Below, piece after piece: positions 1 to 14,700 of a stretch of 64,000 nucleotides of DNA; the first letter of the stretch is position 1; every line of letters begins with the position of its first letter. The DNA comes from Amphiura filiformis (Eukaryota; Echinodermata; Ophiuroidea; Amphilepidida; Amphiuridae). A program made the position numbers and the translations under genes. Where the stretch lies: positions 16,230,094 through 16,294,093 of the forward strand of contig NC_092647.1 of assembly GCF_039555335.1 (NCBI RefSeq), in the 5' to 3' direction. The notes beneath the pieces were generated by a model. The model had not been told where the DNA came from. It saw only the letters and a list, made by a program, of their open reading frames with translations, and searched no databases.

Positions 1-262
1 TTAATGGCCACAGGTGTAAATAGCTGTTTTAAAGGTCTTCTTGAAGAAACCAGAAGAGAAGTCTACAGCTCTTACTTTATTTTCAAAAGATAGTCCCTGA
101 AATGGAAACAGGTTTAACAGAAGCACCAAATTGCGCATGTGGCTTCCTGGTCATAGTGATCAAGTTTTGAATAAGCTCCAAAATTATCAACTTCTGGAAA
201 CCATTGAACTGTTAACTTAATTAACTGTGCATATCTTCGTTAGACTGGAATAGTTTCTTTCA

Positions 263-876
263 ACTAAACACATCAAAAGAAATAAGTCCCCCTCTGAACA
301 TGTCGTCATAACATTGTAAGGTTTCGTTTTGTACCAATAAAACTAACTTTGAAATAATTATATGACTGTTTACTTCAGGGCTGAATGAGCCTAAATTGAA
401 GGCAAAAACTGCCCTTTTCAAAAGTCACAAAGTAGGCCTATGCTTGTCACAAAAGTTGATTCATGGCTTGTTACATGTACTAATGGAAAACCCTGTGTGT
501 TTGAGTGCAGTTTAAAATCCTCACCAAGTGAACATTTACTGTAATGTGTATCGATTCTTGATCATTCAGCCATGTAAATCCCCTTGGTGCAGAGTTCAGC
601 ACAGTGAGTTGTAAGATGGCCAGTTCCATTCCTTGTCCCCAATCACGCCTTGCAGTTAACAAGCATAGGCCTACTTTGTGACTTTTGGAAAGGGCAGTTT
701 TTGTCTTCAATTTGGGTTCATTCAGCCATGAAGTCATGGACATCTTTCATTTTCACAAAACACTTAGTAAACAATCGTATAATTATTTCTAAGTAAGTTT
801 TATTGGTACGAAGTTTTACTTTACGATGTTATGACGAAATTTTCTGAGGGGGACTTATTTCTTTTGATGTGTTTAG
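263..876. mobile_element. foldback (palindromic) MITE
   Basis: The ends are inverted copies: CTAAACACATC at 263 and GATGTGTTTAG ending at 876. The pairing continues through AAATAAGTCCCCCTC and the AACTGCCCTTTTC / GAAAGGGCAGTT stretches. The open frame at 480-743 lies inside this palindrome and is not a gene. Confidence 0.7.
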
Positions 877-1169
877 ATGGTGTATTTCAATACTTCGCAA
901 AAACTTCAATGCTGTTGTTTCTTAAAATACATATTTTACAAATTATGTCGTTCTAGCCGTCAAATCGGCTCAATAAAAAACAAAACGTTCAAACCTGACT
1001 CGTAGCCTATTGTTATTATAATTTATAAGTGGGATTATTTTTTCCTCCATGACATGATTGCCACCAATCTTGTGTCAATAGATTGTGGCCAATTGACTTG
1101 TCCATAAATCAATACCCATTATCGACTCGTGTTTGTAAGACTAGTAGAAGTTTCAAGTACAAGTATCAT

Positions 1170-1560
1170 ATTCCTCCAAGGAGTAAATAAATATTGATAA
1201 ATAAATTAATAAATGAATTTATAAATGAATAAATATAAAATAAATAAATAAATTCAGTTAGATTTAGATTCACTAGATTGAAATACATAAATAAACAAAT
1301 AAAAATTAATAAGCAAATAAATTAAACAAACAAAGAATAAAAGATTGTAGAGTAAGCCTACCTGTATTTAAAATGTTAAAAAAAGGCCTAACTATTGATA
1401 ATAATAAATGGTATTAAATAAAACTAATATTGAATACCAAAAATAATCATAAAGAAACAATACAAGCCCCCCCGACAAGCCCCAATTAAAAACAAATTAA
1501 CCTAATAAATAAATAAACTGATAAATAAATGCATAAATAAATAATTTCGCTCCTGCCTGA
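1170..1560. repeat. low-complexity AAT/AAAT-rich tract
   Basis: Runs of imperfect AAATAAATAAAT and related A/T words, with no coding potential. It resembles degraded microsatellite sequence. Confidence 0.8.
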
Positions 1561-1633
1561 CTCGACGCCCTGCCCACACATGCGATGAGTCAGCTGATCA
1601 TCACTGATCATGTCCATCAGAGCTGACTGCACT

Positions 1634-1953
1634 CCCGGGGGGGGCACTCACATGTTAAGGTGGTACGGGTATGTGCGGCGGTCAAGGGTCCCTTTTTCAG
1701 GCTCTCCGGCAGTTCCTTAAGCCCCACATTTGAATCTAATCCAGTTCTTTGAGCCTCAAACTCTGACAATTGCAGCTCTTTAAGCTCAAATTTGGAAACA
1801 AATTAGAAATTTTTAGCTCAACAGCCTATAATTTGGCCCAAATTTCAGTTCTTCAAGCCCCTATTTTGCCCAAAAATCAGTTCTCAGTTCCCAAAGTTTG
1901 GCGCTCCGCGCCGCACACCCCTACCAAAATTTAAGTTGAGTGCCCCCCCCGGG
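1634..1953. mobile_element. hAT-type MITE, G-tract ends, 8-bp TSD
   Basis: The termini CCCGGGGGGGGCACTCA and TGAGTGCCCCCCCCGGG are inverted copies. The flanks are a perfect 8-bp direct repeat, ACTGCACT (1626-1633 and 1954-1961), the target-site length expected for hAT transposases. No open frame of note is inside. Confidence 0.8.
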
Positions 1954-1961
1954 ACTGCACT

Positions 1962-2498
1962 GCCTGCTGTGTCCTCTACTCCTCTATCAATACGATCAAT
2001 ATAACTGTAAATTGTAGAGTCAGCAGTCCTTTAAAACTTCCTGTAAGAGCTCACCTCTTGTCAGGGATTGTGTGAAGACTACTTTATTATAATATGAAAG
2101 GATGACATTATAATAACACTATATGCTATGAGTCAGGTTTGAACGTTTTGTCAATAAACAGAGCCCAATAGGCCTGTGGGAATTAGGGTATTTCATTTCT
2201 GTATCAATTCATTCAAGCATGAAGAAACTGCTGATGTTTGTGCAATGGTTTTGTGTAATGGGCATCTCGCTAGGATCCACAATATGCTCATCTATCAGGG
2301 GCACAGTTCTTTAACACCAATGCATTTGTATATTCATTGAATGACCTTTGAAAATTTGGGTACTAAAACTCATACTCTGCAACTTGAGGTCAAATTTTGC
2401 ACTATGATTGTTTAATTGAGGTTATTAAACTATGCCATTAGGATGAGGCCATTGTGGTTCCTGGTGAATATTACTGTATTTAAATCCTTTTTATACAG
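1962..2498. other. intronic sequence, nothing recognised
   Basis: AT-rich sequence upstream of the first visible POFUT2 exon. It was read in both directions for upstream POFUT2 motifs and none was seen. Confidence 0.5.
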
Positions 2499-2754
2499 TC
2501 AGAGGCAAACCAGAGATAGATCAAATACTTTACCTACAATCCTACAAAGAAGGCTGGAGCAATGGCAAATTTGAGGAGAAGGTCGACGAGCGTGATTGCA
2601 TTGATCGACCAATGTACCAAAAAGATTCTGATGGCTTGTATAGAGGATGGTTCTGGGGTTATGAAGAAGTCTATGCAAAAGCCTTCAAGTGTGTGTCAAT
2701 TCAGGGTTTCACCACGACGATAGCACCTGTATTAATCAACAATGTCACTGCAAC
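2499..2754 (+). CDS. POFUT2: POFUT2 exon, first one visible
   Basis: The acceptor is ttatacag and the donor gtaagt. The exon starts with the last two bases of a split codon and ends after two bases of a Thr codon. It encodes [15 protein letters not shown] through LINNVTA, including the [10 protein letters not shown] signature. No exon coding for the upstream part could be found between 1 and 2498. Confidence 0.94.
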
Positions 2755-5700
2755 GTAAGTTTGTAAATCAAACAATTCATTTGAAAGCTTGTTTGTTCAA
2801 AACATTACTACAAAAATATTCGATTTTTGCATCACTCTATATGGGCAGGACACCCTGTGGAGGAAGCCTACCTCATTGAATTCACAGGTACTACCAGAAG
2901 TGAACACAGGGTCATCATTGAATTTTCTCTTGACAGTGGTGAAGACTCAAATGAAATTGACTAATGTACAGTTGCTGTAAATAGTTGATGAAGTCCTTGA
3001 TACTCAACAGTAAGGAAATGGTCTTTTGAGTTCAAGGATGGAATGAGCATCCTTGACGATCATCCAAGGTTCAAAAGACTTGCTGACGTCACCACCAATG
3101 ATATACGTGCTGGTACAAAGGCATTGATAATGAATAAAGGACCAAACAAAAAAGATGACAAAAAATATGACCATTCAAAATATGACAACTCTGATCCATT
3201 AACATTTGGCTATTCCTGGGTGTCTTCTAGATGGGGGTCCCAGAATCTTCATGCACAAAATTGTGCACACCTTCTATACACTCACTTAGAATGAGGACCG
3301 TGACAAGTTTCATCTATATTTTGTCCAAATGTGATAAGGCATACATTAATCACTGGGATTATGAGTCCATTCAGTGGAAGCACCTGGATCTCCCAAATAT
3401 TCCAACAACTGACCCGTATATACTTCTGAATGGTGCAAGTGTTTCAGTCCCATATGTGGTTTGAATGGGTTAAGAAAATACAGAACTCTTAATTTGTACA
3501 GAAATTATTGCTGAATAAGGCATTTCTTTTGAGGAGTAATGCTGACATTCACATAATATGTCTTATTCTATTAAATGAATTTTCCTATCACCTTAATTAA
3601 GTGGGTACTACACCCCTTAATAAATTTGTGACTATTCTTGCATGTTTCTCAAAAAAATAGCAACATACTGGTAACAAAAGTTACGTATATTATAGGGGCA
3701 AGGAATCCAGTTACAACACTGGAATTTCAGTGACTCAAGACAAGTGGTACGTTATTTATGATAAGAAAAGAGGTACCGCTGGAATGTACCTCATTTCTTA
3801 ACATATATAATGAACCAAAATTCTCAACCACATCTGGGAGATGTGGTTGGGTTGGATTGGATATTTGTATCTAGTTGTTTGTTTCAATGTTGCAATATTG
3901 GCGCTGATTAAGCTGCTGCCTGCAAATTGCATTGTTTCTGTTTAGGTGTGTTTAATGAACAATTCTAGCAATTTGACCTGCGGGTCACCATTAAAGTTTG
4001 AAATAAAACCTGCCTTCCTTCTACCACTTGTCTTGAATCACTGAAATTTCTGTGAAGTAATTGGATTCCTTGCCCCTATAATATACATAACTTTTGTTAC
4101 CAGTGTGTTGTTATTTTTTGAGAAAAATGCAAAATTTGTCACAAAATTTGTCGGGGGGTGTAGTGCCACCTTAAGGAAATGTAATTCATTTTGACATTTT
4201 GATTGATATATATACATCTTGTTCATATCCTAAAGGGTTCTGTTTTTTCTAACTCTTACTTATTCAGGTCTGTATTCCTAGACCGTGGAGAAAAAATAAG
4301 TCACAAATACTTTGGCCAAGCTGAGTACTGGAAAGTAAGTGAACATTACAAAAGTGTGGTTACTCCTTCATGTAATTGCACACAAAATTAGGGCTAGGTT
4401 AGGATTAGGGTTAGGGTTAGGATTAGCTTACACGAAATAATTACATGAAGGATCGACCAAAAGTGTGCTCTGTCATCCATGTTTTGATGTTCGACTAATG
4501 AATATCCAATTTCCTAACATGTAGATTGCAACAAAATTCCAACACTGCATACATTGAAAATATTTTGAATGTAATAGTACTTGAATTGAGTACAAATAAA
4601 CTTTACTTAAAGGCCCATTCAGTGATTTGCTCATCCGGCCATGTATTTAAAGTGAAAGTCCCCCTTATGGTTCATGTTCCTTGGGAATTAGTCAAGGTTA
4701 AAATTTATCCATGTAAATTCTGCTCTGTCTGTCATCAAAGTAACAGGTGTATTGCCAGTTCTTCTGTGGAGAACTGGCCAGACGGGGCTATGTGTTTAAA
4801 GATTAAATGATACATTTTACATGAATCTGTAATTTCTATACTTTAGTATAGAAATTAACTACCGGTACATATATTTGAATGGGGCTTCAGTTTTGTCAAT
4901 ACTGCTGTTTTTCTTGGATTTTTTTTGGCAAATTTTTCATAGGTAAAATACCTAATGACAGGAAAAATGCCTGATGAAGTCAGAGCCACATCTGACGAAA
5001 GCTTGATCATTTTCACACTGTGACTGGCTGCCCCAGTACTGTACTTTACACGCATTGACCGGCTGCACCAGCAATGTGATATCCGACGGTGCACCCGTAT
5101 ATCAGTTGACTTATCCTTGACTCTTGTTAATAAGGCAATTTATGAATAATTTAAATTTTTTTACACCTTCGCTGAGATCACTGAATGGACCTTTAACTAC
5201 ATGTAGAGGTCCAAGGTTTGATTTATTCGAAATATTTATAATGTATTGTAAGTACAGAATTTTAATGTATCCATATATTATGCACCATTATTGCCATTTT
5301 CTTAACCCCAAATAGCTCATTCTTTAATGCTCTAATTTTCAATTTCTTAACTTTAATTTTCATCTTTATTGCTTCCATTTGTGCTTCCTGGTACTTTTTT
5401 TCACTGCTGTAACTTTTATATCAAGTGTTAATCTTTGTGCAACAATTATAACATTTGAACTGTGATCAAGGAAAATGAGTTTGTCACCAAAGAAATGAAA
5501 AGAGAGAATAAGGATTTCACAGAGACTTGTGCATAAAGTGTGGTGAATTCATCCTTAGATGATCTAGCATCAGGAATAAAATAACATGACCGTTGACACC
5601 ATGTCTGCAATGGCTACAGTTAACAATCATTGACTGATTCATGGTAATGCTCAAAACTCCTGAACTCAAGTAAGGGAAGAGAAGTTTAACCCCATGAGAA

Positions 5701-8700
5701 CTACCTGCCTACATGTATTGGTCAAACAGATGAGTTTTCATTATCAACTGGACCAATCAGCAACATTGTTAGAATAATTTCACCACACAAAAAAAATGAG
5801 GTGAATTATTTGCAAAAGTCCATTCTGATTGGTGATTGAAATGAAGATATCATGTAATTGACCAATCAGAGGCAATGTTAGATAGGCAGGTAGTGCTCAG
5901 GGGGTTAAACACTCACCTTACTCATTTGGGTTAATTAGCTGGGGAATCTGTGTGACATGTTCTCTGGGTGTCAGTTTAGGGGTCATGTTGGCTAAATCAG
6001 CCAAGCAAGCAATTTTGGATGTTGTTTATTCTTGTGAAAAAGTAGTGACAAATAACTGATCCTTTTTCTGTGTTGGTGTCATTTCATTTCTCTTTATCCC
6101 AAATTGAATTATACATTTGGTTAACTTCTGCAAAACTTGGGGTGCCACCCCTTGCCATACCCTTGGGCACCAAGATACCTTGCTATATAATTAAAGACAG
6201 AGATAAAAAGAATTTATCGCGTCTGACGTCATCCGTCAATCAAATTCGAGCACGGTTTGTTTACAAGTGTCGTGATGATGACTTGCTGAACGCGGGCGGT
6301 ACAACCGGGCGCCTTATTGTTAATTTTACACCTTCAAACATGCAAACCATCTCAAAAGTTAGGTCTTGATAGTAGGAAACTTTCTTTGGCGAAGGCACCA
6401 TGTTAACAATGCCTAGAAAAGCTGCTTTTTGCCTTGTAAAAGTACGTAATTTTTCGCCATTTGCTGCAATTCCTTTTCTCCGATCAGCACCAGATAGATC
6501 GGTCTTCCTTTTACGCGCTATTAACCTATGTAAACCAATCTAAGATCGTAATTGTCAGTGACATCAGATGCGATAAATTATATTTATCCATGTCTTAAAT
6601 TATACGCCACTGTTAATTTGCATTTGACATATTTTAACCTGGGTTGCACTCACACACTTTATAGACTAACCTTTAGTCCTTGTGATTTTTCCCATCTTGC
6701 ACCTGTGCACACAGATCAGTGTTTCTAGACAGAGGGGAAGAGTTACTTCATGATTCTTATGGGCAAGTTGATTATTGGAATGTAAGTTAATTCTCAATCA
6801 ATTCACACATTTTTTTAAAACACTTAAAAGTGTTTACATTTTTTTAAACACTTAAAAGTGTTTAGATCTGGATGTTTGGTAATTTGTTCAAGTGACAAGT
6901 ATATTCAAAAGTAACACAAAAGATTTTTATAAGCAAAGAAAAACTTGCTTTCCACTGCCACTTTTACTCATCAAATCAACATCATGTATGCATGATTTCA
7001 TATTTTGGCTAACAAATTAACTGTGTAGGTTTATTAACTCTCGGGACACTACTGGTCATCTAACAGCATTTCTGATTGGTTGATAACTTGAAATACTCAT
7101 TTCAATTGCCAATTATGATTAGGCTATAAACTATTTATGGTCAACTATTTATGGACTTGCATTTGCAGATGATCTTCAAAATTGGACACAATATTCATTT
7201 TGGCCAATCGGCAGGTAGTTCTTATGGGGTTAATTGATTAGTATCACTTTGCAAGTGCTATATAGTAAAACCAAATAACAAGTTAACAACAATCATCAAC
7301 AAATTCTTTTATCAAGGAACATGAAGTAAAATGACTGATAATTTGAAATCAAGTACCGTATGTCATAATATCTACTTATTGCACTAGCTCACACAGATTC
7401 AACTACTTGTAAGTGAGATTTCTCGCCCAAGTGACAGCACAGTATTACATTATCACAAGCTCTGATCTGCTGATTGTTTGATTTTACTTATCATCCCTTT
7501 AATCTATGCATTCATTATAAACCACTTTCCACCCTGATGTGGCAGTAACGTCAGTGCGCATTTCAGTGGGCACAGCTACAAATTCGCTAGTGTTCGCCTC
7601 ATTATAAAGCATTTTCCACCCTGATGTGGCAGTAACGTCAGTGCGCATTTCATTGGGCGCAGCTACCAATTCGCTAGTGTTCCCCTCAAAGCACTGGCGA
7701 ACACACACACACGCTTAAAAATGCCTCGTAGATGCGCAGGCAAAACAGCTGCCTCAACGCTTTGACGTCACTGCCAAATCAGGGTGGAAAATGCTTTAGC
7801 AGGGTTTAAATTTGATAATCCTAGTTTTGTTTTCTCTTTAACATATTGTCATTCTCATCACAACAGAAGTTTACATTAATCATGACATGCTTTGTTTAAA
7901 TGCTGGTCCATGATGTTCACTCACACCTTGTTAGTTTGCCTAACACATTGACACTTTAAAATTAGCATCAAATTCTATTTACTTCATTTTATGTAGCAAT
8001 CCAGAATTTCCCTGCAGTTTTACCAAATTTCCCTCCAGTATGACATATTTCCCTTATGTATTTCTTTTTTTTGTGGTCAAAAACCAAACATTTCCCGGCA
8101 ATGAGCTTTTGCTAGAGACATAAAGGGGCTGTCATTTTCTTTGGAATGGTGGGTCATGAATATACAGGGGTCATAGAATTTTCAGACCCAAAATAGGGGG
8201 AGTTATGGGGGCATTCTTGTAACTTACGATCAAAATGTGTCTGCAATCTAGTTACATTATGTTACATTTGTGCATGCTCTGAGCACCCAAATTCACACTT
8301 TCAATCCAAATTTTAATACACTCTGCACACTTTCTCCACACTTAAGTTTTTGCGCGCTCAGTGCCTTAGTACAGGCAAAGACTAATTTGTCTTGAATCTG
8401 TGTAGGCCAAAGGGCCCGAGATAGGGGAGGTGATAAAAATGTTTAGCCTGCGATACGGAGGGGGGGGTCAAAAAAAATTGACTCCGTCACCGACATATCA
8501 ATGACCCCCCTTCCGAAGAAAATGACATCCCCTAAGTGCGTATTTCGCTGATGACATTATCGAATCGTGACCGCTAGTTAACTTCAGCCGAGCAGAACAT
8601 ATATGCAATAGCATACAAGGTCAGTTTGTCATCACGCTTGTGACTCAACTGAGTAAAATCACTGATGTCACTTCCAAATTTGAGGTGGCAGAAGTATAGG

Positions 8701-11700
8701 GGCTCATATTGAAATACCCTACCACGTTTTTACACAGAAAGAAGGCAGGATTCCCCTCGCTAAGCGCGCACCTCAGGAAAGCTCGGTCATAAAATGGATA
8801 ATATGCATCAGTGATACACCCTGCCCAGGATTTTAACAAAAGAAGGCTAGCACAGGAAAGCTGCAGGATGGCGCACACCTTCCTGTGTAAGGGAATTTCA
8901 ATATGAGCCCTAGGTATCAATACCATTTGGGTATTATACCAGGGGTATGATTCCAAGGCAGCCAGGTTATCTGGGATACTGAGGAAGCAGCCCATCTGGG
9001 GATTTAAACCAAGACAGTGTTGATATTATCAGTTTCTACATATCTAGTTTAGTTGACTTCACCATAAATTGGACTTTAAGAAAGTCTGATTCATACCGAG
9101 TGGCTACTGTGGTGCAACCACAACGACGTAGGAAGTAATGTTCTCTGTAAACAGGGCGATGCTATGTCATGTGTAATTGACAAATGATTAATCATTTATT
9201 CCATTCCAGGCTAGAAGAAGTATGAGATTTGCCAAACATCTAACAGATATAGGAGATGATTTCAGAAGAGGTTTTTTGAATTCTGATGACAAAAGAGATA
9301 AAACAGAAGTAACAGAAGATTGGAGGGATATGAGGGTAGGTATTGTCTAGTTGGATTTCAGGGATACAGTGCAGCTTGCAGAATGGAAATAGTATACAGA
9401 GATGTGATTTGTTAATATAAGGGCAGGTCTAGAAATCTGTGGCAGTGCGGGCGAATGCATTTGGATTTCAAAAATTGGTGAGGGAGGGCCTTATTATTTG
9501 TTATTGTGTTATTTTTTTACCTTTCATTTCTGTGTAAAGTTACAATTGCAAAGTGTTGTCAACATATCATAAAATTGGAGAGGCCCCCTGATATTTTTGT
9601 TATTTCCCCAAAGCCCTACCCTAGCTTGAGGGAAGTGTTTGCAATGTGTATATAAATGATAACCAAGAACTTCTTAACATTTATATATTATAAATGGTTT
9701 ATTAAAACAATGTACTCGCAGCAAATAGCTGAATTACAACATCATTTACACATCAAAATATTAACACAAAAATATCACAACAATGGCAAGAAAAAATATA
9801 TACAACAATTAAATGAGACTACAAAATGAGCAACAATGACAAATCAAGCTGAAGCCGAAACTAAAACCAACCTCAGTACAAACAGCAGAGAGAACTGCAA
9901 AAACAACGCAGCACAGAGAATGCAAAATGGCCAAAACTATTTTAACTGTTCATTCCACTTTTTGACCATGTACGGGATAGCACTGTTGGCGTATCTCTGC
10001 GTGCGCACTTTCGGCAGCGTCATCATGTTGCTATTGCGGAGAGGAACCTTGACTACTTCGGATCTCAACTTAGGTAGCCAGCTGCGAAATTGTTGAGAGT
10101 CATATATTTTGGTAGCAAAATCTAAGCAGATCTTGTCAAATCTGATACTGAGATCAGACATTTTACATGTGACGAGGGCGTCTTGGTAAGAAATATAGTC
10201 ACCACCCAAGACGATTCTGCACGCCCTCTTCTGAATACGCTCCAAAGCCAGGTGTTGTTTCTCAGTAAGCCCCGGATGCCAAACGGGCACCGCGTATTCA
10301 AGAAGGGGCGCACAAAACCAACGTAGATGGTAACCAAATTGTCAACACTCAGACCAAATCTTTTGAGCCTGGTCAGCATAAACAGCCGCCACTAGCACGC
10401 CCTAGAACGTCTCAATATGAATGTCCCAACTGAGGTCTTTGGCGATCTTAATGCCCAAAATTTTGATCACATCGGCACTTTTAAGATTTTGATTACATAA
10501 CCGCAGAGGGGGCAATACCTCGGGATCTTTCATGAAGGAAACGTCCATGTACATGCATTTGGACGGGTTTAACTTCATGTTGTTGTACAGAGCCCAATCG
10601 TCAAAATTGTCTAAATCAGTTTGAATAGTACTACCATTTCTGGTATTGATATTTTCAATTACAGTTAAATCGTCAACATATTTCAAAGCGAGTTTATTTG
10701 GATCGTTCATGCTGGCAGCGTCATTTGCAAGAACCATAAAAATCATAGGCCCATTTAAGGTGCCTTGTGGAACCCCGCCTGAGAGATTTTGCCAGTCAGA
10801 CAGGACATTTTGGTATCTCACACATTGGGATCTGTACGACAAAAAATCACAAATCCATGGTATTGCAGCAGGCCTTGTACCCATTTCAATTAATTTTGGA
10901 ATAGCGATATTATGGTCGGCGCAGTCGAATGCTTTACTAAAATCAGTCGCGTGATACGTGACATACTTTTAAATTTCTCAAGGTGTTTAAGGATGAAGTC
11001 GACTAACTTAACCAAATAATGGGTCGTGGATCTTTCTTTTCTGCTGCCAAATTGCCCATGATCGATTTGTGGTTCTATGTCATCCACCACCCAATCTGTA
11101 ACAAAGGACTCGCCACCTTAGAAAAGTGATCAGTCAACGAGACCGGTCTAAGCTGGTTCCACGTGGCGGGTTTACTTTTAGGCAAAGGCACAACCACGGC
11201 CCGTTTCCATTGCGATGGCACCGACCCTTCTTGAAAAGATTTATTTAAAATATGACACAGTGGATCACTAAGTTCAACTGAGAACTCACGGATCAGCTTA
11301 GATGAGATCCCATCTGGTCCCCCGCTTTTTTCCTGCCGATTTTAGACAATTTCAATTGACTTCCCAGGGATATATTTCAGGAAGGGCTTCTGGGGCAGGA
11401 AGGTAAGTGGGTAAGCCAGAAATGTTCAACGGGCTTATGTGCTGACCGATCGAAACAAAATGATCATTTATACTGTTGGCCACAGCTTTAGGATCAGAAG
11501 GGTCGGTACCTGCTGGAGGCTCAATGGGTGCTTGGCTAGTGTTATTGGTTGTCATAACACGTATCTGACGGTACCACTCAGCAGGGTTAGACTTTTTATT
11601 CCTTTGAACTCTGTCATGGTAATAGTCTTTCTTATCATTAGCAATGGAACACTGAACTTTGTTCCTGTAATATCTCCAAATTGGAGGTATAGTGTGATCG

Positions 11701-14700
11701 AAAACTTCTTGACGTCTTTTGATTAATTCCTTTGTTTTCGAAGATATCCACGGCTTATCTGTGACATGATGTTTTACTTGCCGTGTAGGAAAATGCAAGT
11801 CCATCTGTTCATTCAGGGTGTTATAAAAGGCATTTGTACAATCCTGAGATTTGTTTTGCTCGACTTGATATCCAAGAACCGAAAGAACGAATGCCCGAGT
11901 CTTTGATTGGTCGGACAGTTCTGGTAATAGTCGCGTTAGTATGCTTAATACTGTGGTTAGGTTTTGGGAACCATGCAACTGTTGAGTGGTCGCTCTTTCC
12001 TATGGGTGTTTCAATCAAAGGGGTTGAATAAAATTGAGCAAAATTTGTTATTATTTTGTCCAAAATGCTATTCCCTCTTGTTGGTTTGTCGACAACTTGG
12101 ACTAGGTTGTTATTTCTACAAAGTTGAGAGACATCAAGTTTGTTCATATCCCCTATGATGCAAACGCCTGCGGCAGGATATTTAACACGCATGAGATCCA
12201 AAGTATCTTGAATATGATTGAGCATAAGCATCATTATATCTTGGTTTTCGTCGGGAAATAGAGTGCACCAACAATAATAGAAGAAACTGTTCTTGGTAGT
12301 CTATTTGGGCGAATATGAAGCCAAAACATTTCAATCTCTTGGGGGATATCAACCTCGATTGTATTGGTTTGGAAACATTGATTCACATAGACGTCTACAC
12401 CCCCACCCCTGCGCACGGCCCTTGATCTGGAAAATAGGTTGTACCCATCGATGTCGCAGAATTCAGTAGGTCTATTTGCTTTAAACCACGATTCCGAGAT
12501 GACACAAAGATCATAGTTATTCTTTAATACAACTGACCTGAACTCGTCGATTTTATTATTCAATGACTGGGGATTGCAAACGTATATCGATGGAAAGTTA
12601 TACGGCTTAATCTCATTCTCATTGTCCAGTTTCGTTAGTGGAACTTTGACGAGATTGTGTTTATTTACACCAGTTTGCGACTCATTGTTGTACCATGTTC
12701 TATTCGAAGCAATAACTGGTATTTTTTACGGACATGTCTTCCTCCCCTACGACCACATCTCTTTCATCACAACAATTTTAGAAACAAAGTAAGGAAGCAA
12801 ATAACAAAATATTATTGACAAATCTCCAAAAATCAGTGAGGGCAGGGATGATATACATGTTAATTATTTTACCTAATATATATAAAATATATCTTTCAAA
12901 ACGTCTACAGTGCTGGAGTAAAGTTCATTTTTTAAACTATGATCTTGATGTAGGATGAATTGCAATACACCTATTATTGTCAGACTTGCATTGTAAGGCA
13001 AAGGACAGAACTTAATAAGATATTCGGAGTACTAGTAGCAATTAATCTATGTGTATTCCAAGTAAAACAGCATTGTACAAAATGTAGGACACCTTTTGAT
13101 TCTCCTTGAAATATTGCACTCATTAATTTTGATCAAGACAAAATGTCCTTGATATAAAAATATTGTGAATGCTATAAATCTCATTTAATATATGTATTCC
13201 AAGTAAAACAGCATTGTCTGAAGGAAACCTTTGTTTTATGATAAATGTGCTTTTCCAGATGTGATAGCATTTCAAAGTTATATGTGAAATTGGGGGAGCA
13301 AAATTAATCAAAAATATGAATTTTTCAACTGCACAATGAGGAAATTAATTTAACTCTAAATGTACTAGCAACTAATGTTATTTCATTCCAGAAAATTTTA
13401 TTCAAATTCAATTCTTTCTACACCTAAATCCTTCCTATCCAAATCGAATTCAATCCACCTTGCTTAAAAATTAATTCAGTTTGATTCCAATTCAATTTTA
13501 TTAATTTCAAAACCATGTCATTTTAATTCCAATTCAATTCCAATACAGTATGCAGTTTGAATTAATTGATGCACCAAAGACAGGTTTTTAAATTTTACTA
13601 CCGGTACCAATTTTGTAAAGGTGCATTGATTTTTGAGTATAAATTTTAGTAGGAGCTTGAAAAAAATAGGGGTTATCTAATTAGTACCAAAATTTTAATA
13701 TCTGTGGTAAGTTGGGGGCCTGGGGTTGGGGGTGTTACATGCACATTATCTATCATATCAATCGCTAAACTGCTCAAATAAAGAAAGTCTGCAGTCATGT
13801 AACCCGTCCTACACCAAAACCTGATCTTGTTATGACAATTTGATTGATACGGTTGTGTGCAGAATCTTGTTAGCTCCAATTTGATACCAAATTTGCTACC
13901 AAACACTCAAAAGTGACAAAGATTGATACCAGTTTATGGCATTTGGTGCATTTTCAAAAGTTGCAAATCAAAACGAATCAGGCGGTCGAAATTGCTTAGC
14001 GTGGCAATATGGTCAATATATTGTCGACTATCCCAAGTGTGCACTTTATTCAATTGTTAATCTAAACGCGTGGATTGCTACAGTGCTTTACTAATGAATA
14101 CTAGGGCACGATGTGATCAATATGACCTAGCGGTTGTTTCGGACCATATCAATGGTCGCGCTCTGCCATTTACCTCTACAGGTCTGTGTACTTTACCTTA
14201 CCTATCCTCTTCGGGCCCTGTGGCCCATAAGGCTGCAAGTCTCCTCCTCCAGCTGTCCCTTTCTGTCTGTCCCTTACAGGTCTGTGTGGTCCGTTTTTAA
14301 TTTGCAACTTTTGAAAATGCACCAAATTTCATATACTGGTATCAATTAGTGGTGTTATCGATAGAGATTTTGTGTATCGCCATGTCGGAAGAAAATACTT
14401 CCGACAATCGACATGTATCGACAGTCAACAACCTGACAGCGTGGGAAATATCTTAACTTGCCCATTGATCACCAACCGACCTCCAATTAAGCTTACCCAA
14501 TTCATCAAAACAAATGCTCTACTAAGATCCTGCGTGTGGCATTACTGCTCTACCTCACGTGATCTGCACAGTAGTGAACAGTAGTGAACATTATGTCATG
14601 ATATTCCAAAGCTGTAATTGGTTGGAAGGTGCCCATGTCACTGACATGATAGTTACATACAATGTATATGTGTTTGTCCATTTATTATGTTATTATTCAC

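Larger units (their letters stand above)
9655..12790 (-). mobile_element. decayed non-LTR retrotransposon (LINE 1 of the window)
   Basis: On the - strand, an apurinic-type endonuclease is followed by a reverse transcriptase. Endonuclease motifs include [20 protein letters not shown] and [10 protein letters not shown] (12560 to about 11960). The RT has [34 protein letters not shown] and the catalytic KYVDDLTV (about 10690), and its C-terminal part runs to 9937. The reading frame is broken in at least four places, so it is dead. A poly(A)-signal-like AATAAA lies near 9700 on the - strand. The clade (CR1/Jockey group) is uncertain. Confidence 0.93.

Noticed and set aside
4386..4430. Chromosome end or telomere fusion
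   Set aside because: The TTAGGG-like tract is short, degenerate and enclosed in inverted repeats shared with another locus.
10646..10954. Plus-strand 102-codon frame
   Set aside because: Antisense of the LINE reverse transcriptase on the other strand.
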